Numbered from the stretch's first letter, positions 34,088 to 42,953 are shown. The stretch: DNA of 64,000 bases from Collinsella sp. AF33-16 (GCF_003475325.1 NZ_QRQC01000008.1:1-64000), one strand, 5' to 3'. The notes: generated by a model from the letters alone, not told the origin. Numbers and translations are program-made.

Positions 34088-34115
34088 GTGTTACGGATTG
34101 TTGGAAACGTAACAC
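34088..34115 (+). promoter_or_regulatory. NikR-like operator before the ECF metal transporter
   Basis: Perfect inverted repeat GTGTTAC-N14-GTAACAC, 25 bases before the start of the transporter operon. This matches the operator form I recall for Geobacter-type NikR, the nickel-responsive repressor, and so favours nickel as substrate. No nikR gene is in the window. No convincing cobalamin riboswitch is present in the leader. Confidence 0.7.
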
Positions 34116-34139
34116 GCAACGTTCTGATTGAGAGGGCTC

Positions 34140-35225
34140 ATGCATATTCCCGATAACTATCTGTCCCCGCAGACCGATGCCGTCATGGCGGTGGCGATGG
34201 TGCCCGTTTGGGTCCATTGCATCAAAAAGGTACGCGCCACGCTCGATCGCGAGCATATGGCGTTCCTGGGCATCTGCGCCGCATTTTCCTTCTTGCTCAT
34301 GATGTTCAACGTGCCGCTCCCCGGTGGCACCACTGGTCACGCCGTTGGTGGCGCGCTCATCGCGCTGCTGCTGGGTCCCGAGGCCGGTGCCATCGCGGTT
34401 TCGGTCGCGCTGGCGCTGCAGGCGCTGCTGTTTGGCGACGGCGGCGTTCTGTCCTTTGGCGCAAACTGCTTTAACATGGCCTTTGTGCTGCCGTTTACCG
34501 CTGCTATCGTGTTCCGTGCGCTCAACAGCCGTTTGCACGACAAGAGCTGGGGCACCTCGGTTTCGGCCATCGTAAGCGGCTGGGTCGGCCTGTGCCTGGC
34601 GGCCATGTGCGCGGCGATCGAGTTCGGTATTCAGCCGATGCTCTTCACCAACGCTTCGGGCGCTCCACTGTACTGCCCCTTCCCGCTGTCCGTTGCCATT
34701 CCGGCCATGATGATTCCGCATATGTTGGTTGCCGGCGTGGTCGAGGGCGTGGCGACGGCCGCCATCTACGGTTTCATTAAGAAGACGGCGCCGAGCGTTA
34801 TCGTCGGGCCCGAGGCCGTCGATGGCCAGTTTGCTGCCGAGGGCGCTGCCGCCAAGAAGACCTCGCTGGTCCCCACGCTCATCCTGGTCGCCGTGCTTGT
34901 CGTGGCCACGCCGCTGGGCCTGTTGGCCACAGGTGACGCATGGGGCGAGTGGGACGCCGAGGGCGCCGCGACCGTCGTTCAGGAGACTGGTGACGACAGT
35001 CTGCAGGCTTCGGTCGGCCTCGATACCCCGACCTTTGCCGACGCTCTGCCTACGGGCGATTATCTGCAGGCCTATTCCGAGGAGCAGGGCCTTGGCTTTG
35101 CCGGCCAGGCCGCGATGTATATTCTTTCGGGCGTGATTGGCGTGGCGGTGCTCACCATCGCATTCCGCCTGGTCTCGCTGACGGTCAAGGAAAGCGGTGC
35201 TCATGGCAATAGCCGAGCTGCCTAG
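34140..35225 (+). CDS. ECF-type nickel/cobalt transporter substrate-binding subunit (CbiM/NikM) with fused C-terminal domain
   Basis: 361 residues. N-terminus MHIPDNYLSP corresponds to MHIPDGFL of CbiM/NikM, where the N-terminal Met and His2 bind the metal. Seven or so helices follow (GGTTGHAVGGALIALLLGP, FGDGGVLSFGANCFNMAF). A C-terminal part with an outside loop flanked by helices resembles the small NikN/CbiN-type subunit, which appears fused. The frame runs from 34128, but the ATG at 34140 gives the required N-terminal MH and follows GAGAGGG. Overlaps the next gene by 23 bases. Confidence 0.88.
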   Translation: MHIPDNYLSPQTDAVMAVAMVPVWVHCIKKVRATLDREHMAFLGICAAFSFLLMMFNVPLPGGTTGHAVGGALIALLLGPEAGAIAVSVALALQALLFGDGGVLSFGANCFNMAFVLPFTAAIVFRALNSRLHDKSWGTSVSAIVSGWVGLCLAAMCAAIEFGIQPMLFTNASGAPLYCPFPLSVAIPAMMIPHMLVAGVVEGVATAAIYGFIKKTAPSVIVGPEAVDGQFAAEGAAAKKTSLVPTLILVAVLVVATPLGLLATGDAWGEWDAEGAATVVQETGDDSLQASVGLDTPTFADALPTGDYLQAYSEEQGLGFAGQAAMYILSGVIGVAVLTIAFRLVSLTVKESGAHGNSRAA

Positions 35226-36039
35226 TTGGCTTGCGGCCGAGGAGCGATACGAGCCCGCGGGGGCTCGGCATCGTGTGATGCAAAAGAACGTCCTGCACCT
35301 GGCGAGCCTGCTTGAGCGGGTTCGCCTGGGTGGAGGCGCGAACAAGGGCGGGTCGATGGTCGACCGCGCCCTTTCTTGCGTTTCGGCTCCGGTGCGCCTG
35401 TTAGGGATGTTCGTTTGCGTCCTGTGCGTGTGTCTGACGCAAAGCCCGCTGTACCTGATGTTGATGGCGGCGATCGCGTTGGTGCTGGTCGCGGTGCGCC
35501 CCGTACGCGGGCTGCGCGCTACCTTTGTGCCGGCGTTGGCTGCCGCGGGGTTTGCCGTGGTTCTGGCGCTGCCTGCCCTGCTGCTGGGTGCTTCTGCCTC
35601 GGGCGCCATGCTCAAGATTGCACTCAAGACGTTCATTAACGTGTCGCTGGTGCTGGGTGTTTCGTGGACGCTCACCTGGAGCCGCATGTCGGCGGCGCTT
35701 AAGATGCTGCACCTGCCCGACGAGGTCATCTTTACTTTCGATATGGCGCTCAAGCATATCGAGGTGCTGGGACGCACAGCACACGATCTGTGCGAATCGG
35801 TCATGCTGCGCAGCGTCGGTTCCGCGCCTGCGGGTTTTTCGCGCACCGACTCGCTGGCGGGTATCATGGGCATGACGTTTATCAAGGCGATGGAGTGCAG
35901 CCGCGCGATGGACGAGGCTATGCTTTGCCGCGGCTTTGCCGGCGTGTACCCGGCGCCTGCACGCGCCGGGTTTGGCTGGCGCGATGCGGTCTATGCGGCC
36001 GGCGTGGTTCTGCTCGCCGTGTTGTGCGCGGTGCTGTAG
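35203..36039 (+). CDS. ECF transporter transmembrane (T) component, CbiQ family
   Basis: 278 residues with helices at about 60-110 and 125-150 and at the C-terminus. It couples the ATPase to the M subunit. Signatures: TWSRMSAALKMLHLPDEVIFTFDMALKHIEVL and the coupling motif EAMLCRGFAG near the end. The ATG at 35203 or a GTG at 35197 may serve as start; both lie inside the end of the M gene, so translation is coupled. Confidence 0.87.
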   Translation: MAIAELPSWLAAEERYEPAGARHRVMQKNVLHLASLLERVRLGGGANKGGSMVDRALSCVSAPVRLLGMFVCVLCVCLTQSPLYLMLMAAIALVLVAVRPVRGLRATFVPALAAAGFAVVLALPALLLGASASGAMLKIALKTFINVSLVLGVSWTLTWSRMSAALKMLHLPDEVIFTFDMALKHIEVLGRTAHDLCESVMLRSVGSAPAGFSRTDSLAGIMGMTFIKAMECSRAMDEAMLCRGFAGVYPAPARAGFGWRDAVYAAGVVLLAVLCAVL

Positions 36040-36085
36040 GCGCTGCTGGTTCCGGCTGGGGATGCAACTAGGGAAGGGCGACGTT

Positions 36086-36856
36086 TTGACGATCGATATG
36101 AATAGTGCGGCGGGCACGAACGGTGCGGGCGGCGCCGAGGCCACGCCGCTCATCGAGCTGCGCGACGTGGTGTTCTCCTATGCGGGCCATACGGTTGTCG
36201 ATGGTGTGTCGCTGCAGGTCGATCGTGGTGAACTCGTTGCCCTGCTCGGTCCCAACGGCTGCGGTAAGACGACGATTATGCGCCTTATCAACGGTCTTGA
36301 ACTAGCGGACGCGGGTGCGTACCTGTTTGACGGGCACGTGATCGATGCGGCATATCTCAAGGATTCCGCAGCCGCTCAGCGTTTTCATCAGCGCGTGGGC
36401 TTTGTGTTCCAGAATGCCGACGCCCAGCTGTTCTGCGCTACGGTGGGCGAGGAAGTTGCTTTTGGCCCCGCGCAGATGGGGCTGCCGACAGACGAGCTCG
36501 AGCGCCGCGTCCGCGATGCCATGGAGCTGTTCCAGGTTGCCGATCTGGTCGATGCCTCGCCCTATCAGCTTTCGGGCGGGCAAAAGAAGCGCGTTGCGCT
36601 GGCTGCGGTGGTGTCGATGAACCCCGATATCCTAGTGCTCGATGAGCCCACCAACGGGCTCGATGAGGACTCGTGCGACATCGTAGTCAACTTTTTGCTG
36701 GCCTACGTTGCTGCCGGTAAGACGGTTTTGATGAGTACGCACCATCAAGATTTGGTGCGCCGCCTGGAGGCCCGTGCCATCTATATCGATCGATATCACC
36801 ATGTGGTCGAGGCGCCCGTGCCGTCGTATGGAACCGAAAGCGGTGCTGCGGAATAG
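36086..36856 (+). CDS. ECF transporter ATPase (A) component, CbiO family
   Basis: ABC ATPase that powers metal uptake. Walker A GPNGCGKTT, Q loop VFQNADAQLF, signature LSGGQKKRVALA, Walker B ILVLDEPTNGLDE, switch His in STHHQD. About 256 residues. Start is uncertain: TTG 36086 follows GGGAAGGGCG with six bases spacing and is preferred; ATG 36062 and ATG 36098 are in frame. It completes a three-gene MQO-type operon under the NikR-like operator. Confidence 0.9.
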   Translation: MTIDMNSAAGTNGAGGAEATPLIELRDVVFSYAGHTVVDGVSLQVDRGELVALLGPNGCGKTTIMRLINGLELADAGAYLFDGHVIDAAYLKDSAAAQRFHQRVGFVFQNADAQLFCATVGEEVAFGPAQMGLPTDELERRVRDAMELFQVADLVDASPYQLSGGQKKRVALAAVVSMNPDILVLDEPTNGLDEDSCDIVVNFLLAYVAAGKTVLMSTHHQDLVRRLEARAIYIDRYHHVVEAPVPSYGTESGAAE

Positions 36857-36934
36857 TTGCTGCGTAGGGTATGTATGGCCGCCTGTGCGACTCTGCCGTG
36901 ATGGTATAGTTAACCAGGTTTTATGGGGGTGGCT

Positions 36935-37783
36935 ATGCCAAGTTGGAACATTCATATCGCTCAAACGGAGCGCTTGCTGGCACGTGCTAGCGTGCTTGCC
37001 GATAGCGTGCGCGACCGCAATGCCTTTTTGTTTGGCTGCGTGGTTCCGGATATCTTCGTGGGCTATATGGTCCCTGGCATCGCCGATCCCATTCCGTATC
37101 GCATTACGCACTTTGCAAAGCCCGAGCCTATCCCTAAGCCGCGCGAGCACGAGTTCTGGGATACCTATGTGGCGCCGCTGCTTAAAGGCGCACCCGCGGG
37201 CGAACCTGCTGAGGCTACCTCGATTGTCGAGGAGCGCGAGCGACTGAACCGCGTGCACTATCCTCAGCGCTACAGGGATGCCGAGCCGGTTGTCGGTCCC
37301 GGCGCCTGTGAGTTCTCGCTTGCGTCCGAAGATGTGGCGCAGTCGCTGCTCGATTTAACGCTGGGCGTCTGGTCGCATCTGGTGGCCGACACGGTATGGA
37401 ACACGCGTGTGAACCAGTATCTGGAAGCACACGGCGGCAAGCCGTGCGAGGAATTCCGCATTAAAAAGCAGGGCGATTTTGACTGGTTTGGCAAGACGCT
37501 GGGCATCGTTTCCATTCCGCGTGCGACCGATCGCCTCTATACCGCTGCGACGCGTTTTGGGCAGTATCCCATCCATAAAGAATATGTGCTCAAGACTATC
37601 GGCGTCATGCACGAGATTGTACGCGAAAACCCCGGCGAGCCCGATCATCCGCCGTATCGCCTGCTAACCGAGGAGTTTTTCGATGCAACGTTTACCGAGG
37701 TCATCGAGCTGACCGAGGCGGGATTTGCGGCTCGCGTTGCTGCTTCTGACGTTCCCGCAGTCCCCCTGATCGCTAGCTGTTAG
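36935..37783 (+). CDS. Zinc-dependent phospholipase C-like protein
   Basis: 282 residues. PSWNIHIAQTERLL at the start, FLFGCVVPDIFVG, RITHFAKP and GVWSHLVADTVWNTRV match the metal-binding His/Asp pattern of the Zn_dep_PLPC family (bacterial phospholipase C and GPI-hydrolase relatives). There is no signal peptide, so it is probably cytosolic and need not be a toxin; the substrate is unknown. ATG 36935 with GGGGGTGG upstream is preferred to ATG 36923. Separate small unit between the metal transporter and pyk. Confidence 0.78.
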   Translation: MPSWNIHIAQTERLLARASVLADSVRDRNAFLFGCVVPDIFVGYMVPGIADPIPYRITHFAKPEPIPKPREHEFWDTYVAPLLKGAPAGEPAEATSIVEERERLNRVHYPQRYRDAEPVVGPGACEFSLASEDVAQSLLDLTLGVWSHLVADTVWNTRVNQYLEAHGGKPCEEFRIKKQGDFDWFGKTLGIVSIPRATDRLYTAATRFGQYPIHKEYVLKTIGVMHEIVRENPGEPDHPPYRLLTEEFFDATFTEVIELTEAGFAARVAASDVPAVPLIASC

Positions 37784-37920
37784 CCGGCCGGCTTAACGGT
37801 GAACAGTTCATTCCAATTGACCAACGGCTCCCGTCGCAGGGCGTCTTCGGTGGTGCGCTCGGCATCGGAGAGGCTTGCGACTGAACACAAATCGATGATG
37901 CGGCATACGAAGAAGGTCTA

Positions 37921-37957
37921 AAAAGGGCCCGGAAGGCAAAGCCTTCCGGGCCCTTTT
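37921..37957. terminator. Bidirectional terminator between the phospholipase-like gene and pyk
   Basis: Perfect 17-bp stem AAAAGGGCCCGGAAGGC / GCCTTCCGGGCCCTTTT with a three-base loop, T-rich in both directions. Confidence 0.92.
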
Positions 37958-37985
37958 GCAATGCAAGCGTGCTTGCAAGTGCGAT

Positions 37986-39446
37986 TTAGCGCACCTGAGC
38001 GACGTAAGCGACGTTGGTCGAGGAGACCTTGTCCTCGAGCTGAACACTCATGCGGGGATCGCCGGCGGTAGCGACGGTCAGATCGCCGGCCTCGACGTAG
38101 CCGAGCTCCTTAGCGGTCTCGATCGCCTTGACGATCGTGCCGTTGACGGTGCCCTGGGTAATCTCGGCCTGGTGCGGGATAACGCCCCAGTACATGATCA
38201 TCTGCTGGACGGCCCACTCGTGGCGGGAGAACGCGCAGATCGGCATGTTGGGACGGAAGTGCGAGATCAGGCGTGCGGTACGACCGGTGGTCGTCGGCAC
38301 GGTGATGCACTTGGCGCCAACGGTGGTGGCCATGTTCACAGCGGACATACCCACAACGTTGTTGACGACGCGGGTGCCGTGAGCGTCGGCCGGAACCTCG
38401 AGCGGAGCGTGGGCCGGGAGGTACTTCTCGGTCTCGAGAGCAATGCTGGCCTGCATCTTAACGGCCTCGACCGGGTACTTACCGGCAGCGGACTCGCCAG
38501 AGAGCATAACGGCGTCGGTGCCGTCGTAGATGGCGTTAGCAACGTCGGCAACCTCGGCGCGCGTCGGGCGCGGGTTCTGCTGCATGGAGTCGAGCATCTG
38601 CGTAGCGGTGATAACGGGCTTGTAGGCCGCGTTGCACTTGGCGATGATCTCCTTCTGGATGTGCGGAACGAGCTCGGGCTTGATCTCGATACCCAGGTCG
38701 CCACGGGCGACCATGATGCCGTCGGAAGCCTCGAGGATCTCGTCGAAGTTCTCGACGCCCAGGGCGCACTCGATCTTCGGGAAGATCGTCACGTGCTCGC
38801 CACCGTTCTCGCGGCAAAGCTTGCGGATGCCGCGGACGGACTCGCCGTCACGGATGAAGGAAGCGGCGATGTAGTCGATGTTCTCGGTCAGGCCAAAGAG
38901 GATGTCCTGACGATCGCGCTCGGTGATGGCGGGCAGCGAGATGTTGACGTTGGGCATGTTGACGCCCTTGCGCTCGCCGATCAGGCCGTCGTTCTTAACG
39001 ACGCAGGTCATGTCCTGGCCACTGACGGACTCGACCTCGAGGGCAACCAGGCCGTCATCGATCAGGATGAGGGAGCCCTTCTCGACCTCGGAGGGCAGAG
39101 CCAGGTAGTCGAGGGAGATGTGCTCAGCGGTGCCGTGGAAATCCTCGGACGTGGGCTGAGCGGTGACGACGATCTTATCGCCGGTCTTGACGGCAACCTT
39201 CTTGCCGTCGACCAGAAGGCCGGTGCGGACCTCGGGGCCCTTGGTGTCGAGCAGGATGCCGACAGGCAGACCGAGCTCCTTGGAAATACGGCGGACGCGC
39301 TCGATGCGACCGTGGTGCTCGTCGTAGGAGCCGTGCGAGAAGTTAAAACGGGCGACGTTCATGCCCGCCTTGATCATCTCGCGGATGGTCTCGTCGCTAT
39401 CGCAGGCGGGACCCATGGTGCATACAATCTTAGTGCGCTTGTACAT
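37986..39446 (-). CDS. pyk: Pyruvate kinase
   Basis: Last step of glycolysis, phosphoenolpyruvate plus ADP to pyruvate plus ATP. 486 residues. MYKRTKIVCTMGPACDS, NVARFNFSHGSYDEH (substrate Arg and Asn), LLDTKGPEVRTG, the signature IFPKIECALGVENFDEI with catalytic Lys, MVARGDLGIEI and NPRPTRAEVADVANAIYDG are all present. C-terminal allosteric domain is of ordinary size, with no extra PEP-utiliser domain. GGAGG lies before the start. Confidence 0.96.
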   Translation of the reverse strand: MYKRTKIVCTMGPACDSDETIREMIKAGMNVARFNFSHGSYDEHHGRIERVRRISKELGLPVGILLDTKGPEVRTGLLVDGKKVAVKTGDKIVVTAQPTSEDFHGTAEHISLDYLALPSEVEKGSLILIDDGLVALEVESVSGQDMTCVVKNDGLIGERKGVNMPNVNISLPAITERDRQDILFGLTENIDYIAASFIRDGESVRGIRKLCRENGGEHVTIFPKIECALGVENFDEILEASDGIMVARGDLGIEIKPELVPHIQKEIIAKCNAAYKPVITATQMLDSMQQNPRPTRAEVADVANAIYDGTDAVMLSGESAAGKYPVEAVKMQASIALETEKYLPAHAPLEVPADAHGTRVVNNVVGMSAVNMATTVGAKCITVPTTTGRTARLISHFRPNMPICAFSRHEWAVQQMIMYWGVIPHQAEITQGTVNGTIVKAIETAKELGYVEAGDLTVATAGDPRMSVQLEDKVSSTNVAYVAQVR

Positions 39447-39509
39447 TCAGACCTCCATCTGACATCGTCTTGCGCTGATAGATAAACCATAAGAAATAAA
39501 ACCGAGATG

Positions 39510-39540
39510 ATTATAACGAAATGCCGACCGAATACCCCAA
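39510..39540 (-). promoter_or_regulatory. Promoter of pyk
   Basis: On the minus strand a perfect TATAAT (plus 39510-39515) lies 64 bases upstream of the pyk start, with TTGGGG as a possible -35 at 39535-39540 (19-base spacing). The remaining gap 39541-39824 holds no gene; a weaker plus-strand promoter TTGGCT-N18-TACCAT (39741-39770) could serve the ATPase. Confidence 0.5.
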
Positions 39541-39824
39541 AAAATCGACCGTATGCCGAAATGGAAGTTCATTTTTTGCGGGAAAAACGGTATATGGAAA
39601 ATCTTTACCAACCACTCCAACCGCTGCTATCTGGGCGATATGTCAGTTTGGCGATGTGCCGAAGAAAAAACGTTTTACCAATGTTGAGCATCACACGGTC
39701 TGCACCGTTGCGTGCGGACCATATTTCCAAACCGATTGTTTTGGCTAGACGCGTCGCTTTGGGGTACCATAGCTCCACTATCAACTGCCGCTCAGCACGG
39801 CAGCCTTGATGAGCCCTTGCCCTT

Positions 39825-39880
39825 CTCCTGGGAATTATGATCGGGCATCAATCTGCTGAGTGGCCCGAATCCCAGGAGGG
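39825..39880 (+). promoter_or_regulatory. Leader hairpin covering the ribosome site of the P-type ATPase
   Basis: CTCCTGGGA at 39825-39833 pairs with TCCCAGGAG at 39870-39878, which contains the Shine-Dalgarno sequence AGGAGG. Inside it CGGGC / GCCCG (39842-39846, 39863-39867) extends the stem. In this fold the start would be hidden. It may be a metal-responsive RNA switch; I recognise no known riboswitch class. Confidence 0.6.
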
Positions 39881-39888
39881 GACTCTAT

Positions 39889-42570
39889 ATGCAAAAGGAA
39901 TACCTGTCCGCCGCGGCGGAGGTGCTCAGCGACCAAGGTGTCGATGAGAACCTCGGCCTGAGCAACGACGAGGCGTCTTCGCGCCTTGCCAAGACAGGCC
40001 CTAACAAGCTCGAGGAAGCCGAGAAGACGCCGCTGTGGAAGCGTTTCTTTGAGCAGATGGCCGACCCCATGGTCATCATGCTGATCGTTGCCGCCGTCAT
40101 CAGTGCGCTCACGGGCATGGTCAAGGGCGAGCCCGACTTTGCCGATGTTGCCATCATCATGTTCGTCGTTATCGTCAACTCGGTGCTGGGCGTGGTCCAG
40201 GAAGCCAAGAGCGAGGAGGCCCTCGAGGCCCTGCAGGAGATGAGTGCGGCGCAGTCCAAGGTGCTGCGCGACGGCAAGCTCGTGCACCTGCCGAGCGCCG
40301 AGCTCGTGCCCGGCGATGTGATCATGCTCGAGGCGGGCGACTCCGTCCCGGCCGACTGCCGCGTGCTCGAGAGCGCCACGATGAAGATCGAAGAGGCCGC
40401 GCTCACCGGCGAGTCCGTGCCCGTAGAGAAGCACGCCAACGTGATCGAGCTTGCCGCGGGCACCGATGACGTGCCGCTCGGCGACCGCAAGAACATGTGC
40501 TACATGGGTTCCACCGTGGTATACGGCCGTGGCCGCGCCGTCGTGGTCGGCACCGGCATGAACACCGAGATGGGTAAGATCGCCGGCGCCCTGGCCGAGG
40601 CCAAGGAGGAGCTCACGCCGTTGCAGGTGAAGCTCGCCGAGCTCAGCCGCATCCTTACCATTATGGTGATCGTCATCTGCGTCGTGATCTTTGGCGTTGA
40701 CATCCTCCGCCACGGCGTGGGCAATGTCCTCACCGACCCGACTGCCCTGCTCGACACCTTTATGGTCGCCGTCTCGCTTGCCGTCGCCGCCATTCCCGAG
40801 GGCCTGGTCGCCGTCGTGACCATCGTCCTTTCGCTCGGCGTGACCAAGATGGCCAAGCGCCAGGCGATTATCCGCAAGCTCTCTGCCGTCGAGACCCTTG
40901 GCTGCACGCAGACCATCTGCTCCGACAAGACCGGTACCCTTACCCAGAACAAGATGACCGTCGTCAAGCACGAGCTCGCTGCGCCCAAGGAGAAGTTCCT
41001 GGCCGGCATGGCGCTGTGCTCCGATGCTCAGTGGGACGAGGAGCTGGGCGAGGCCGTGGGCGAGCCGACTGAGTGCGCGCTCGTCAACGACGCCGGCAAG
41101 GCGGGCCTCACTGGCCTGACTGCCGAGCATCCGCGCGTGGGCGAGGCCCCGTTTGACTCGGGCCGCAAGATGATGTCCGTGGTCGTCGAGACCCTGGATG
41201 GCGAGTACGAGCAGTACACCAAGGGTGCGCCCGACGTGGTGATCGGCCTGTGCACCCATATCTACGAGGGCGATAAGGTCGTCCCCCTGACCGAGGAGCG
41301 CCGCGCCGAGCTCGTGGCGGCCAACAAGGCCATGGCCGACGAGGCCCTGCGCGTACTGGCGCTGGCAAGCCGCACCTACACCGAGGTTCCCGACGACTGC
41401 AGCCCCGCTGCGCTCGAGCATGACCTGGTCTTCTGTGGCCTGTCCGGCATGATCGACCCGGTCCGTCCCGAGGTGGCCGACGCTATCCACGAGGCGCACG
41501 ACGCCGGTATCCGCACCGTCATGATCACGGGCGACCACATCGACACCGCCGTGGCCATCGCCAAGCAGCTGGGCATCGTCGCCGATCGCAGCCAGGCCAT
41601 CACCGGTGCCGACCTCGATCGCATGAGCGACGAGGAACTCGACGCGCACATCGAGGACTACGGCGTGTACGCCCGCGTCCAGCCCGAGCACAAGACACGC
41701 ATCGTCGAGGCCTGGAAGTCGCGCGACCAGATCGTGGCCATGACGGGCGACGGCGTCAACGACGCCCCGTCCATCAAGCGCGCCGACATTGGCGTTGGTA
41801 TGGGCATCACCGGTACCGACGTCACCAAGAACGTCGCCGACATGGTACTTGCCGATGACAACTTCGCTACCATCATCGGCGCCTGCGAAGAGGGTCGTCG
41901 CATCTACGACAACATCCGCAAGGTCATCCAGTTCCTGCTTTCGGCCAACCTTGCCGAGGTGTTCTCGGTGTTTATCGCCACGCTCATCGGCTTTACCATC
42001 TTCCAGCCGGTGCAGCTGCTGTGGGTGAACCTGGTCACCGACTGCTTCCCCGCGCTCGCGCTGGGCATGGAGGATGCCGAGGGCGACATCATGAAGCGCA
42101 AGCCGCGCAACGCCAAGGACGGTGTCTTTGCCGGACATATGGGTCTGGACTGCGTGGTCCAGGGCCTAATCATCACCGCGCTGGTGCTGGCGAGCTTCTT
42201 TGTGGGCGTGTACTTTGACATGGGCTACATCCACATCGCCGATATGATCGCCGGCAATGCCGACGAGGAAGGCGTGATGATGGCGTTCATCACGCTCAAC
42301 ATGGTCGAGATTTTCCACTGCTTCAATATGCGCAGCCGTCGTGCGTCGCTGTTCACCATGAAGAAGCAGAACAAGTGGCTGTGGGCTTCCGCCGCGCTGG
42401 CACTGGTGCTGACGGTGATCGTGACCGTGCAGCCGACGCTTGCCGAGATGTTCTTTGGCCCCGTGACGCTTGAGCTCAAGGGCGTTGTCGCTGCCCTGGG
42501 CCTGGCCTTCCTGATCATCCCGCTGATGGAGATCTACAAGGCGATCATGCGCGCGGTCGAGAAGGAGTAA
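39889..42570 (+). CDS. P2A-type Ca2+-like cation-transporting ATPase
   Basis: 893 residues, plasma-membrane pump. Domains: cation_ATPase N, helices 1-2, actuator with TGES, helices 3-4 with IPEGLVAVVTI (the PEGL form of Ca2+ pumps), phosphorylation site CSDKTGTLT with Asp346, nucleotide domain, hinge TGDGVNDAPSIKRADIG, and C-terminal helices with NLVTDCFPALALGMED. These features fit a Ca2+ (or Mn2+) exporter. Preceded by AGGAGG within a hairpin (see leader). Followed by palindromes and two terminators. Confidence 0.93.
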   Translation: MQKEYLSAAAEVLSDQGVDENLGLSNDEASSRLAKTGPNKLEEAEKTPLWKRFFEQMADPMVIMLIVAAVISALTGMVKGEPDFADVAIIMFVVIVNSVLGVVQEAKSEEALEALQEMSAAQSKVLRDGKLVHLPSAELVPGDVIMLEAGDSVPADCRVLESATMKIEEAALTGESVPVEKHANVIELAAGTDDVPLGDRKNMCYMGSTVVYGRGRAVVVGTGMNTEMGKIAGALAEAKEELTPLQVKLAELSRILTIMVIVICVVIFGVDILRHGVGNVLTDPTALLDTFMVAVSLAVAAIPEGLVAVVTIVLSLGVTKMAKRQAIIRKLSAVETLGCTQTICSDKTGTLTQNKMTVVKHELAAPKEKFLAGMALCSDAQWDEELGEAVGEPTECALVNDAGKAGLTGLTAEHPRVGEAPFDSGRKMMSVVVETLDGEYEQYTKGAPDVVIGLCTHIYEGDKVVPLTEERRAELVAANKAMADEALRVLALASRTYTEVPDDCSPAALEHDLVFCGLSGMIDPVRPEVADAIHEAHDAGIRTVMITGDHIDTAVAIAKQLGIVADRSQAITGADLDRMSDEELDAHIEDYGVYARVQPEHKTRIVEAWKSRDQIVAMTGDGVNDAPSIKRADIGVGMGITGTDVTKNVADMVLADDNFATIIGACEEGRRIYDNIRKVIQFLLSANLAEVFSVFIATLIGFTIFQPVQLLWVNLVTDCFPALALGMEDAEGDIMKRKPRNAKDGVFAGHMGLDCVVQGLIITALVLASFFVGVYFDMGYIHIADMIAGNADEEGVMMAFITLNMVEIFHCFNMRSRRASLFTMKKQNKWLWASAALALVLTVIVTVQPTLAEMFFGPVTLELKGVVAALGLAFLIIPLMEIYKAIMRAVEKE

Positions 42571-42582
42571 GTTAACCTGTCC

Positions 42583-42671
42583 GGGCCCGCCCCTGCGTGT
42601 TTTCTTCTTCGCTGGTCCTCGCGCTTCGCGCTGCGGGATCGCTCAGAAGAAAACACTCCCAGGGTGGGCCC
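42583..42671. repeat. Long palindrome after the P-type ATPase
   Basis: Arms GGGCCCGCCCCTGCGTGTTT... and ...AAACACTCCCAGGGTGGGCCC pair over about 26 bases including TCTTCT / AGAAGA; the tip is GCGC-TTC-GCGC. ACCTGTCC precedes it. The core CTCGCGC..GCGCTGCGGGATCG resembles the palindrome after pheT. Confidence 0.8.
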
Positions 42672-42731
42672 TACGGTATCCTTACTGGCTTTTCTCCCGC
42701 GCGGATGAAAAAGGGCTGAGGGAAAGAAGGT

Positions 42732-42764
42732 GAGCGGCCGAGCAATTGCTCGGCCGCTCGTTTT
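42732..42764 (+). terminator. Terminator, first copy
   Basis: Perfect 28-base palindrome made from GAGCGGCCGAGCAA and its complement, followed by GTTTT. Confidence 0.8.
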
Positions 42765-42869
42765 GAATAAAGGATGTGCCCTTTGGAAACCCCTCTCGGC
42801 GGGCGGGCCCTGCGGTGACGTTGCTGACTTTTCTCCCGTGTGGATGATAAAGGCTGAGGGAAAGTGTGT

Positions 42870-42906
42870 GAGTCGGTCGAGCATTTGCTCGACCGACTCT
42901 TTTTTG
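42870..42906 (+). terminator. Terminator, second copy
   Basis: GAGTCGGTCGAGCA / TGCTCGACCGACTC with a short loop and seven T residues. The stronger of the two; ends the ATPase transcript 48 bases before rsgA. Confidence 0.88.
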
Positions 42907-42953
42907 TGGGAAAATACCTGCTCAGTTGTGATTTTTGGTGCTGGGAGGCGTTT

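Larger units (their letters stand above)
42666..42906 (+). repeat. Tandem diverged duplication of an intergenic unit ending in a terminator
   Basis: Two units of about 100 bases (42666-42764 and 42805-42906) each read GGGCCCT.CGGT, then CTTTTCTCCCG, GGATGA, GGCTGAGGGAAAG and a terminator hairpin. The stems differ by compensating changes (GAGCGGCCGAGCA versus GAGTCGGTCGAGCA with matching partners), which shows that the fold is kept by selection. Confidence 0.8.

Noticed and set aside
33921..34139. Cobalamin riboswitch before the ECF transporter
   Set aside because: No conserved B12-box or core elements; a NikR-like operator explains control better.
34017..35885. 622-residue minus-strand frame
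   Set aside because: Runs over the whole transporter M subunit and operator; composition is that of a reverse shadow.
36935..37783. Secreted phospholipase C toxin
   Set aside because: The family match is fair but there is no signal peptide, so a toxin role is not supported.
39771..39888. yybP-ykoY manganese riboswitch before the P-type ATPase
   Set aside because: The conserved core of that class is not visible; only a ribosome-site hairpin can be supported.
39835..42138. 767-residue minus-strand frame
   Set aside because: Exact shadow of the P-type ATPase; low-complexity His/Asp/Gly composition and no motif.
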